Positions 46,601 through 56,433 of a DNA stretch of 64,000 nucleotides are shown here, in pieces (the first letter of the stretch is position 1; the number at the start of each line of letters is the position of its first letter). Below the pieces are notes generated by a model, which worked only from the letters and a program-made list of their open reading frames with translations, made no database searches and was not told the origin of the DNA. The position numbers and the translations under genes are program-made. Source of the stretch: Mycteria americana (taxonomy: Eukaryota; Chordata; Aves; Ciconiiformes; Ciconiidae); contig NC_134367.1 in assembly GCF_035582795.1 (NCBI RefSeq), positions 111,896,062 through 111,960,061 on the forward strand, given 5' to 3'.

Positions 46601-49600
46601 GTGCCATGCAGCTCTACTGTCATGTTGGAGTTTAATCTGGTTCCGCACTTGTAAAATGCTCAAACAGAAGAGTGGGAGTTTTTTTTCTTTGTCTTTCAGT
46701 TAGTTTTCTTAAAAGCAGTATTCCCGTTGCACAGAAGTACTTGATTTTCACACAGACTCTGACATCAGGACCTGTTCTTAATTAAATCCAGCTGACCACT
46801 GTGGTAATGTTATGGTAGACTGTAATGCTCAGCTGAGGCTTCTCCCAGTGTGAGAGGCCGTTAGGACCTTTCCCCACAAAGGACAAAAAAACGTATGAGA
46901 TGATTTAATGAAAATCTGTGTTGTAGTGCACTTCAAGGTTGGGCAGGCACTCTTCATCTGTTTTTTTACAATCTTCATAGTTGAAGGGACTGGTTTTGGA
47001 GACAGATGTTTTATTTATTCCATGTGGTTAAAGGGAATATACTTTTGGGTTTGTTTGCTATTGGAGGCTTATATTTAATGAGCTTTACCTTGTTACTCCT
47101 AATTTTTGCAAGGGCAATTCTAAGGCAAAACAATTTGTTGAAGCCAGTGAACTCTTTTGTTTTTTTAAATGGGATTTGAATTGTACTATGGCTAGAGATT
47201 TTCAAAGTAGTTAGGGCTGCCAAAATTGTTTGCTTCTTGAAGCCTGTGAAAGTTTTTCCTTTGGCTTATCTTCTCCCACTGAAGTCAGTATTGAGTGCTT
47301 TTGAAAATCCCATCAGCACCACTGGATTTGCTCTGGTGCAGAAAGATACTTGCACATTTTCCTCATGTTGACAAGGCAGTGCATTTTACCTGTATGTTCT
47401 TGGTCCTGTTAAAATGGTAGCATTGCACATCTGTCCTTCTAGTTGATGTAATAAATAGAAATGACATGCTTAATTTTTACAGTGCAACTTAAAACAGATC
47501 AAGTAGTTAAATAGAAATATTTTTAAAACAAACAAACAATCTCCAAGACCAGCTTTTAGAAAAATGCAAGTTTTATAAATTCAGGATATAACCCCTCCCC
47601 CCTGAGTACAGCATAAGCTTGAAGCAACATAAAGGGAAGTATATTCAAGATCCTTATCTAGATATGCTCACTTGTTTGTTTGATCTAATAAGTATGAACT
47701 GAAGTTAGATTGCTTTAGTTTCAGCAGTCCTTGCTGTAAATTACTGAAAGATCTACTGTGTCCGAGAAATTAGTGATTTTTGTAAAGTGGCTCTTTTTTT
47801 TTTTTAATAGCTTCTTTAGTCATCCCAACTGGCAGAGGTTTTCAGCATTTCACAGCGGCAGACCTGGTATGTAGCTGTAGTGACACTTTATTTCCATTTT
47901 GATTATTTTGAATTCTAAATGATTAAGTTTGTCAGTTGTTAATAGGCTGAAGGGGAGGCAACTATTAAAAATTTTCCATGTATAGATACTTTAGGACAGC
48001 ATTTAGGGACCAAAAAAGTAGCATTTCTCATGACAGTTTCATCTGTCCAATATGGTATAGTAGGCAAGGGAGCAGGAGTTCTGCTGAGAGAGAATCAACA
48101 GCTGAAGAAACTCAGTGTTGTTTCTTCTAGCCCTTTGTTTAATTATTTTGTAGTTTTATTTATTTTTATTATTATTACTGCATGTTAAAATAATGCATGG
48201 TTGGGAAATGCTAGCACTAGTGAAGCTGGGAGCAGCATTATCTGCAAGGCATAGAAATCATCCCCAATAAAGTGTTTTTGAAGTTGACAGGTTCTGAACT
48301 CTAGGCATGGCAACATTTGTTTGGCGAAGGGAGGGGATATTAATTGTCAGAGCTTGATGAACTTACTGAGTGCCTCCTGAGCCTCAAGCTAACTAGCTCG
48401 CCAAGCTGAAATATAATATTGGGAAGGTGTTTGTGTAACATGCAAGTTTCCTGATTTAAAATTTGGATTTCCCTGGAACAGCTAGTTTGAAAGGGAGCCT
48501 TATAGCCAGCTCTTTGCTTTCCAGGAGAAAAAGAGAATGTGAAGTGAAGCGACTTCATAGGCCTAGGCAAGGAGTCTATGCTGTGTCGATTTATACATAA
48601 GCTTAAGTAAAAGTGGCTCTGAGTGGAAAAATGCCTTTCTGGATGGTGTGTACATATAGGGGGTACAGAAAAGTATTCTGTTAACAAAAAGGGAATGTGA
48701 TAACTGGAAAATATGAAACACTTAGGGCAAGTCATTATCCTGTCAATACAGAATACTCTATCTGTCTAAATCTCAAAAGTCTGAAGCAACTCTTCAGTAA
48801 AGATGATCACAAAAAGGCCCTCATCCATGTTTCTTCTGGGAATGTTATGTGTGACATTTAGGGCCCTAGGAGATAAAGTATGCACTATTTCTTAATAAAG
48901 CTCTTGTCTATCTAGGGTGCATCACGAATGGGTGCAACTCTTACTCTCCCTTCGGGTATTGCTTATCCTATACATGTACCAGCTGGAGTGACGCTACAGA
49001 CAGCATCTGGTAAGATTAAAGAGGAGATGTAAAATGTTACAGTGCATTGACTGTATGTGGATATTGAAAGATGGTCCTGAGTACAGTAGATAAAACAAAT
49101 GTGAAGTTAAATTGTAGGTGGGTAGAGCTAGTTATCCTCCTCTTCCTTTGTAGTTTGTGTTTGTAATTGCTGCATGGGGGAAGTAATTACATTGATTAGT
49201 TAGTGTGTCAGTTGTGTACACTTGCAAGATCAGTTAACATGGGCTGCCAGGTGATGCCATTTTTGTGTCTTATAACTGCTCGCAAATATATTCCTTTGTC
49301 AGTCCAGACATAGGTATCTCCTCCTATATGAGGGACAATCTTCCATGTTTTGAAAAGGTAAAGATATTCTGGTGCTTCAGAATCAAATTGATTTCTTATT
49401 CAAATAAAATCCAACCATCCGGTTAACCTTTTTGCTCACGCTCTTTTGCTGATAAAGCTGCCTGTACTGCTTGTACAGAAATGTGCTTGTATTGCTTAGG
49501 GTGTGATGAGTGGAAGGCTTATTTCAGTCATAGATTGACTCTTTCCTCAGACAGCTGTTCTTCTTTGCAAACTAATGCCACTAGATATCTATTTCAGGTA

Positions 49601-52600
49601 TAATTCCTAAGGTTTTGAGACCTATAGGCTGGTATCGATGACTGTGTGTGTAAGCATGTGTGTGGAGAGAAGAATAATTAAATGAAATGGGGAACTTAGA
49701 TCTGGCATCTTAATTCTAACACTGATAATAATAACTTTAATGGTTTTCATACAATGAGAGGATTGATAAACTAGGAGTCTTTTGGGGTTTTTTTGGGATT
49801 TTTTTTTTGGTTTTTTTTGTTTTTTTTTTTAACTAAACTAGGAGGTTTTTTTAGAGGGGATACCTAAATGTCCTTAAAGGAGTGAACTGTCCCTGTAGAT
49901 ATGGAATAGTTTACTGTTTCATCTTGTGTTCCTTAAGTTTCTGAAATGACATGGAAACAAATTTAAAACAGGATTTTCTTTTTTTTTTTTAATTCAAAAC
50001 CAAAAATGGGTATGAAACATGATGAATGGAAGCTCTGACTCAAAAAGCCTCTGAACGCTTAATTTTCAAAGGCTGAAATTGTGTTTGGGGAAAGTGCTGA
50101 TATGTAAATACCCTGTTTCTCATAGTTTGCCTGAGCATTTGCTATTGGTTATTAGTGGTAACAGGACAGTGGCCTCGATGAATCTGTAGTTTAACCTGCT
50201 GAAGCAGTTTTTAACCCTTCTCTTTGTAGGGCACCTTTATAAGGTAAATGTGCCTGTTATGGTTACACAGGCCCCAGGAGATGCAAGTGTTCTACATCAT
50301 CCTGTTCAGCAGATATTTCAGTCCCTTGGGCAACCTTCAGTTCTGCAAGCCAACATTGCCAGTGCTGCACAGGTGAATGCATCTTCTGCCCCGGCAGCTG
50401 CTGAAACGTTGCAACCCCAGGAGACTGCTGTCCAACAAACCATGGTATTTCAACCAAATGTCATGGAAAAAAAACACCTGGAGAGCTCTGCCAATACTAC
50501 ATTGGTCCAGCAGCCTTCTGTGAGTCAGCAGCAACTTGCAACTAATGCAGTGTTGAACCAGCATGCAGACGCAACAGAAAAATCCCAGCACAGCAATCTT
50601 TATACAGCTGTGTTTACTCCAGAATCCTCTGAAGGGTTTTCTCCTGCTGAGTCCTTGGCAAATGACTCGAGCAGTGTACTGCTGGATGTGGAGGGGCAGT
50701 TAGACGTTGAGCCTCAGGAGTCGGTGCAACAGCAGGTGTCTGATGATATCATTGACCTGATTATCACAGGCAAAAGTTTGGATGAGTATGCTGTTCTGAA
50801 AGTTCAGGACAGCATTTCTTTCTCTGACAAGGTAAGGCATTTTGTTTCTCAGCTGGTGCAAATACATCTGTTGGAGATGGGTGTTTGAAGTAGCATAAGA
50901 GATGTGATCAAACACATCAGTAAGTGACAAGTAGCACCTCTAAATTATAATAATAAAATTATTATAATTTTAAAGTTCATTTTTGAGCTTGTTTGGAATA
51001 GCAGTAGCTAACTGCTTATTTTTACGTTAAGAACTTGTTACAAATATTGCTGAAATACTAGGACTGAAGAGAATGTCAATCTAAAAAATGCTAAAAGTGT
51101 AACAGCTAGATATAATGTATTCTTAAACTTATTGACTATTTTTGGGGATAATAGTTTTCTTTTTTTTTTTTTCTTTTTTTTTTTGTGACTGAGTAGACAT
51201 GAATGACGCTTTGAGAACTTCCATGTCATTCTGACACTGAATCTGCATGTGGATACTGGTCAGTTGTGGGCAACTGCTTTTGCAATGTCAGATGGGATTA
51301 GTTTTAACTTGTAATGTGTGAAGAGCATTTAACTTGCATTGAGAATGCATATTGAGTATGAAAAGTCAGATCTGATAAGTGAAAATCAGCTGGAAGGAAA
51401 TGTATTTCCTTGGGAAAAAATCTTGAACAAAACTAGAATTCAGCTAGAGCTGTGTGGAAAACCTGAATGATTTTAATTAACAAACCACTTTCCTGACCTC
51501 ATCTAATTTTTGTTCCAGAAATTATTTGCAGATGTTTTAAGTTCAGGCTGGCTTGCTGACTTTGAGTTGTAGTGCTTATATGTGATCGAGGCAAATTTAT
51601 TAAATGCAAATTTAATGACAGTAATGACAAATGACTGTAAATAGAAAGCATGTTATCTTGCTCATCTGAACTTTGATGGCAGGATGGTGAAGACTGCCTG
51701 TAGTAAGAATGGAAGGTCAAAACAAAGGTTTATTTTCTTGAACTAGAAAGTGTATGTGGATGCGAATTAAGTGCTACAATAAAGATTTAATGAGAAACCA
51801 AAGATGTCTGAAAGCTTAAAGCCCTTTTATACTCCTGTGAATGCTCAGTTTAGGAATTCTAGCACTTTTATGAACAGTAACTTGAAGTACTGAAATATTT
51901 ACTGTCTCTCTCAGCTTTTTATATCTTATTTAAACAAAGCATTTTGATTGAGTTGAGAGAGAGGGATGAGTTAATCTTGAATTTTATTTAAAAAATGAAA
52001 AATGCTATTTTTGGGGGTGGGGGAGTAGCTTGTTTCATTTTTTCTATTTTTTTTTCTTTGCAATAGAAATTCTAAAGGCCAGCTCAATCATCATTTTCTT
52101 AAGAAGTTGTTTGAGTACAATAGTGCTTAAAGAAAAGTCTGAGAGAATGTCTTTCTATATTGCTGAGGAATATTTGGCATGGATTCCATTTAAGGTTAGG
52201 TGTAAGAGCAAGATTTGCAAATGTACTCAGGGTTTACAAGGAGGCCAGGACTTGAAACTCTCATTTTTGTGACCCAATCTTGTTGCTTTATTAAACAAAA
52301 ATCTCAGGCTTTGTACTGAACAATGCAAGCTATGTGGTGTTAATTCACAAGCTGTATCTGGTCTCTGTCAGATGGAACCTACTGAGCAGATGGAATCTAA
52401 TTTACAATCAGAGAAGGATATCTGCAGTGACATTGAAGGCATAATTCAGCTAGATGGAACTGGTGATGTTTCTCCCAAGGAAGAAATACCACATACAAAA
52501 GATAGGGAAGAGAATGAATCCATTGGCATTATTGAATCGGAGGATCTAAAAGTTCTGGAGGATGAGGAAGATGATGATGAAGAATGTGACAGTATTTCAA

Positions 52601-55567
52601 ACACGGAGTCTAGCAGCAGCGGTGGTGATAATGAAGAGCCCCAAATAGATATAGTTGAAGAGGTAATTTACTTTTAAGCCTTGTGAAGCACATTACAATA
52701 GTTTTATCTATCTTGACTGTTGAATTGTTGTACCCAGAACAATTTCTGGTGAGTTTAATGCAGAGAATGCATAGTTAAGTTACATATGTCTTGAGATAGG
52801 AGGTACTACTGAGAAATTACTTGAGAGCTCATTATGAGGAGTGTGAACAAATGAAAGAGATGTTGAGAAGTTATTTGTTTATTGGATGAATTAAAATACT
52901 TAATTACTGGAATTAAAGTTCTGTGGTGAAATGCTGGGCTCAGTGGAATGGAATTCTGCTTTTTATTTAAGTAAGATCAGGATACAAATCTAGGTTTCTT
53001 TTCCTTTTGAAGGACCACAGGAAATTAGACAGGGAAGAGAACAATGTGATACAAGTACGTATGTTTCCTAGGAAAAGGCTTTTCTTAAAGATGTGCAAAT
53101 TTGGATCCTAGGGATTTGCAAGAGAATCAACTTGTAGCATCTGGACTTTAAATAAATACCAGTTGATTAGTATTCCAGTTACTGAGGTCAGCTTTGTCAG
53201 TTAGCAGTCTTGCTTTTTTACCTGTCTTTTTGTTTAGGGTGTTTTTGTTTTTGAGAATGTAAGTATGTAAAGATGCTTATATAAATGAGCTTTGTACAAC
53301 ATGGTCGTCATAGCCTCTAGGTCTTGATTTTTGCACTGTAATCTTTATTGTTCTAGATGTGTTTAATGTCAAGTATATCCAATGCTATTCTGAAAGAATG
53401 TATAAAATACAATTTTAATCTCTAGGACCCCTTAAATTCTGGTGATGATGTCAGCGAACAGGACACTCCAGACTTGTTTGACACTGACAATGTGATAGTT
53501 TGTCAGTATGAGAAGGTACAGTATATAGTTTTATCTTTGTTCCTTAATCATTCTAAATATCTTCAGCAAATCCATGTCTGGTCTACTGTCAGTACCTTTT
53601 AAAGAAAATCTAATGGAGTAATAATTGAGTGTTTAAACTACGTGTTTAGCTGATGATAATCTGAAGACTTACCTGCTGTTTTCTGAAATGAGAGTAATCA
53701 ACGGGTTCATAATGGCCTATTAAAGGAAAAGGAAAGGGGACCAAATCTTGCAAAATTAAGATTTGTAAAGCTGCAAAAGCTTACGCATTTCCTTAACTTT
53801 TAAGTAATGTCAACAGCTCCATGGATGTATGTATGCATTTTCAGCTATGAAGTAAGACTTTTGAAATGGGTAACAGAAAGAGGAGTGTGTTGTACTTTCT
53901 TTTATATTTTTTGTCTTGACGTGCTTTCTGAGAGATTTTCCTACTAGAATTCTGTTGTGTCTGAAAAGCAAAACAGTTGTTAAGGGCAATTTTGTCCTCC
54001 TTCATTTTAATGTTTAAAATTCAATCTTATTTTGAACTCTTTGAGATCAAATTAAGAACTTCTAACTCTAGTATGATTTTGGACACTTATATGTCAGTAG
54101 TTTAAAAGATGACAAAACAAAGTGCATATCTTATTTTGAAACAAATATGGAAAAATACGTTTATAGTTTGCTTAAGAGTGTGCTTTGGCGTTTATTCTTT
54201 CGAAAGAGACTAATGATAATTTTTTGTGTGTGTTCTACTAGGCCTACTTTAATGGTGTCTATGTTTTAGGAAACAGCTTCTAAGAAAACTGTCTTTACTA
54301 AAGTGTAACAGATTGAGTGTTTCTGAAACTAGTTATTTTGGAAAATGTACTTATAGGGATATGTGCAAAAATGCATCTGAAATTGAGCCACAGTGTCTGT
54401 ATTGTATTGAAAAGGTACACAAAGTTTTGAATCTTCATAACTTAGTTTGATGTTACAGATGCTATAGGTAGTAGACATTGTTATCTATAGCAAGTGTTGT
54501 CTGTACTGACTTGAAAAAGTGATTGAAAATTTTTTAAAACCGCTATGATATTCAGCACGGACATGTCTATAGGAAATTTAAGATTAGATGTTAGTAGAAA
54601 TTACCAGTTACAGAAGTTAGGGGGAGATGTTGACAACTTCCCCCTTTCCTATATAGATTTAATAGAACATAATAGGTCAAGCAGAAAGTAGATGGAAACA
54701 GTTATCTATTAAATTACCTTGTTATGTATAAAAGAATGCTATAGGCAAAATGACTGTCCTGTTTGGGGTTTTCCCTCCTTTTTCTTTCTGAACTTGAAAA
54801 TAGACTGATGCTTAAAATCCAAGGAATTTTCTAAAGATGTTTAAAATTCCTTCTTTTAGTATTAGACACAAACTTTCTTACAGTATAGATTGTTTTGCAG
54901 GCCTTTAAAAAGAAACAATATGCAAATTCTTTCTTATTCTTTTATATGGCAGTATTTGCTTTTGAGCGAAGTTTTCCTGCTTTTAGCCTTATCCTAATGT
55001 CCCTGTGCTTGCTTTGCTATGTGTATGGGAAAAGAAAACCGCTGCATTTCAGTTAAGCCACACTTGTTTTTAAGGTGCAGTATAGTTTGGGACTGATACA
55101 CTAATGAAATTGCTCCATTGTTGTCTTGTTTTCCTGCCAGTGTTGAGCTTTCACACAGCTACTTTTTGTCGTCTTTTTTTTGGGGGGGGACGGGGGGGGT
55201 GTGTGTGCGCTAAGATTCAGGAGGTTGTTGCCTTGAGAGGGCAGGGAATTAATTATAAACAACTGAAATCTACTGGAAATCTACTGCCTCCTTTGATTAT
55301 TTGTGCTGTGTTCAGTGAAAGTGTTTCACATGGTTTGGGCTATCAGGATTTTAAAAGAAAAACAAGTTTTGTAAACCTAGTTGTGCTTAAAAATGCATTC
55401 TTTTAATGGATGGTCTAGTATGTATTTTGGGGGGGGCATTGATTTATTTCTTTTATCAGATACATCGAAGTAAGAACAAATGGAAGTTCTACTTAAAAGA
55501 TGGAGTGATGTCCTTTGAGGGTAAAGACCACGTTTTTGCAAAAGCCATTGGAGATGCGGAGTGGTGA
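43585..55567 (+). CDS. GTF2A1L: TFIIA alpha/beta-like factor (GTF2A1L, ALF), nine coding exons, 495 aa
   Basis: The coding sequence joins 43585-43605, 45695-45796, 46096-46219, 47811-47866, 48916-49009, 50230-50831, 52372-52662, 53426-53515 and 55460-55567. All junctions keep frame (1,488 bases with stop). The protein is the germ-cell counterpart of the TFIIA large subunit: it binds TFIIA gamma and TBP-family proteins at core promoters in the nucleus. Residues 8 to about 56 (PKLYKSVIEDVIEGVRELFA onward) form the N-terminal helical-bundle region. The middle is glutamine/serine-rich, but keeps VPAGVTLQTASGHLYKVNVP. An acidic stretch is followed by the C-terminal beta-barrel region, ending KNKWKFYLKDGV...FAKAIGDAEW. 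The middle matches GTF2A1L rather than GTF2A1, and gene order agrees. Human length is about 478 aa. Confidence 0.97.
43629..43698. repeat. GC-rich hexanucleotide repeat (CCCGGT), 11 perfect copies plus CCCG
   Basis: Eleven uninterrupted CCCGGT units run from 43629 to 43694, with a partial unit to 43698. They begin 23 bases inside GTF2A1L intron 1, within the CpG island. On the minus strand they read ACCGGG, giving Arg-Asp or Gly-Thr dipeptide frames. The perfection suggests recent expansion. Confidence 0.95.
45695..45796 (+). CDS. GTF2A1L: GTF2A1L exon 2
   Basis: Acceptor TTTTTTTATGTAG ends at 45694; donor GTTTGT starts at 45797. Thirty-four codons, phase 0 to 0, encode PKLYKSVIEDVIEGVRELFA to LKDLKQ, the first helices of the TFIIA alpha region. 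This exon is also the one that mammalian STON1-GTF2A1L transcripts splice to, as I recall. Confidence 0.96.
46096..46219 (+). CDS. GTF2A1L: GTF2A1L exon 3
   Basis: Acceptor CTTTCTGCAG ends at 46095; donor GTCAGA starts at 46220. Forty-one codons plus one base encode LWETKVMQSKATEGFF and the FTLQLPHNFHRVLQASA segment, both close to human GTF2A1L. Read-through past the donor stops at TAA 46252-46254. Confidence 0.95.
47196..47311. repeat. Decayed palindromic MITE-like element in GTF2A1L intron 3
   Basis: Ends AGATTTTCAAAG (47196-47207) and CTTTTGAAAATC (47298-47309) are reverse complements over 10-11 bases. The interior holds CCCACTGAAGTCAGT, like the CCCATTGAAGTCAATGGG core of an old amniote palindromic repeat with the same ends. 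It is probably a non-autonomous DNA transposon copy; the family name is unknown to me. Confidence 0.55.
47811..47866 (+). CDS. GTF2A1L: GTF2A1L exon 4
   Basis: Acceptor TTTTTTTTAATAG ends at 47810; donor GTATGT starts at 47867. The 56-base exon enters in phase 1 and leaves in phase 0, encoding A-SLVIPTGRGFQHFTAADL. Human has SLVIPAGRTLPSFTTAEL at this place, so the small exon is secure. Confidence 0.93.
48916..49009 (+). CDS. GTF2A1L: GTF2A1L exon 5
   Basis: Acceptor TGTCTATCTAG ends at 48915; donor GTAAGA starts at 49010. Thirty-one codons plus one base encode GASRMGATLTLPSGIAYPIH and VPAGVTLQTAS. The YPIHVPAGVTLQT motif is characteristic of GTF2A1L. Confidence 0.95.
50230..50831 (+). CDS. 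GTF2A1L: GTF2A1L exon 6 (large central exon)
   Basis: Acceptor TTCTCTTTGTAG ends at 50229; donor GTAAGG starts at 50832. Two bases plus 200 codons encode GHLYKVNVPVMVTQAPGD, then a glutamine/serine-rich, poorly conserved linker ending KVQDSISFSDK. The start of the exon aligns well with human; the rest diverges as expected for this linker. Read-through continues 19 codons into the intron, to a TGA at 50886-50888. Confidence 0.95.
50942..50970. promoter_or_regulatory. GTF2A1L: 13-bp perfect hairpin presenting AATAAA in intron 6
   Basis: The arms AAATTATAATAAT (50942-50954) and ATTATTATAATTT (50958-50970) pair perfectly around the loop AAA. AATAAA occupies 50952-50957, at the top of the stem. 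It lies 54 bases past the read-through stop of exon 6 and is followed by T/G-rich sequence (TTTTTGAGCTTGTTTGG). It could serve as an intronic poly(A) signal. Confidence 0.4.
52372..52662 (+). CDS. GTF2A1L: GTF2A1L exon 7 with Taspase-1 site and acidic region
   Basis: Acceptor GTCTCTGTCAG ends at 52371; donor GTAATT starts at 52663. Ninety-seven codons, phase 0 to 0. Residues 359-365 are QLDGTGD (52447-52467), the Taspase-1 recognition site that in TFIIA precursors is cut after the aspartate to give alpha and beta. The following acidic tract (EDEEDDDEEC) and serine block lead to IDIVEE, as in human NIVEEDPLNSGDD. Confidence 0.95.
53426..53515 (+). CDS. GTF2A1L: GTF2A1L exon 8
   Basis: Acceptor TTTTAATCTCTAG ends at 53425; donor GTACAG starts at 53516. 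Thirty codons in phase 0 encode DPLNSGDDVSEQDTPDLFDT and DNVIVCQYEK, the start of the TFIIA beta-barrel. It is almost identical to mammalian GTF2A1L. Confidence 0.96.
55460..55567 (+). CDS. GTF2A1L: GTF2A1L last exon
   Basis: Acceptor TTTCTTTTATCAG ends at 55459. Thirty-five codons encode IHRSKNKWKFYLKDGVMSFE, then GKDHVFAKAIGDAEW and TGA (55565-55567). This is the conserved C-terminus that contacts TBP and DNA backbone in TFIIA. Confidence 0.97.
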   Translation: MHRSKNKWKFYLKDGVMSFEGKDHVFAKAIGDAEW

Positions 55568-56433
55568 AACCTCACTGAAGTATGTACTTTAAGACTGTGG
55601 CATTATTCCCTTATGAACTTTCTGTGAAAGTACTAGACTTTCTATTTTTTTTGCCATAAAAGAAAAAAACAAACCCCCCAAAATGCAACAACAAAACTGT
55701 GATAAAAATATGCAAAATCTGTCTTGTTAATACATGCAAATTAAAACACTGTATTGTTAGCTACTCAGCTGTCTTTGCTGTTCTTTTCTGATTATTTCAT
55801 TACTTTTCCACCCAAGAAACATCACTGGAATGAATAGCTTTAAAGGCTAAAATGTTGAATCTGTTAGTAATTCAGGAAAGTACTGGAATACTAAGTGGCT
55901 ATATTTAAGTAAATTTCAGTTCTGTTAGTTTTCTTTCCACTTTTTTTAAATAAGAGCTAAAGTATGACTTGAAATATAAAACTACACAGTTGTTGGTGAT
56001 ACTATTTATTTCTTTTCAAAGGCTGCTGAGCTTAAAAAAGAAAATTTAAAAAAAGGCAACATCTGTGCAGGTCTGAAACCTGTGGCTGTTTCAGCTGTGT
56101 ACTTCGCTCTCCCCTTTCCTTCCTCTCCTTTGCTTTTTTGTTGTTGCTTTGTTTATGGGTTTTTGGCTTCAGCTTAAAGGCAGGCACTTCACATGTAAGT
56201 CAGGAAATGTGGGTGGAAGACCCTTGAGCTCTCAATATATGAGAATTATTATTGTTTATTCTATACCCTCTATGTCTACTGAGATGCAATGAATAGTGTG
56301 ATTTAACATTAAAATGTGATTTATTTTCACTGTCAATGCAAAGTCATTTAAGTTTGCTTCTGTACATATCCACTACATTCTAGGACTACAGACCAGTAAG
56401 CTGTGAATGATAGAAATTGTGCATAATAATAAA
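55568..56433 (+). terminator. GTF2A1L: GTF2A1L 3' UTR with candidate poly(A) signal
   Basis: An AT-rich untranslated stretch follows the stop. The first AATAAA is at 56428-56433, 861 bases downstream, within AATAATAAAATG. A later one at 58896-58901 (CAATAAATGG) would give a much longer tail. Neither can be confirmed from sequence alone. Confidence 0.5.

Larger units (their letters stand above)
43606..55459 (+). other. GTF2A1L: GTF2A1L introns 1-8
   Basis: Introns lie at 43606-45694, 45797-46095, 46220-47810, 47867-48915, 49010-50229, 50832-52371, 52663-53425 and 53516-55459. They are AT-rich with poly(T) runs near 44580, 49790-49835, 49979 and 51160-51183 and a T/G run at 55177-55200. A decayed palindromic repeat lies at 47196-47311 in intron 3 and a perfect hairpin with an embedded AATAAA lies in intron 6. 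No other gene was found inside them. Confidence 0.8.
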
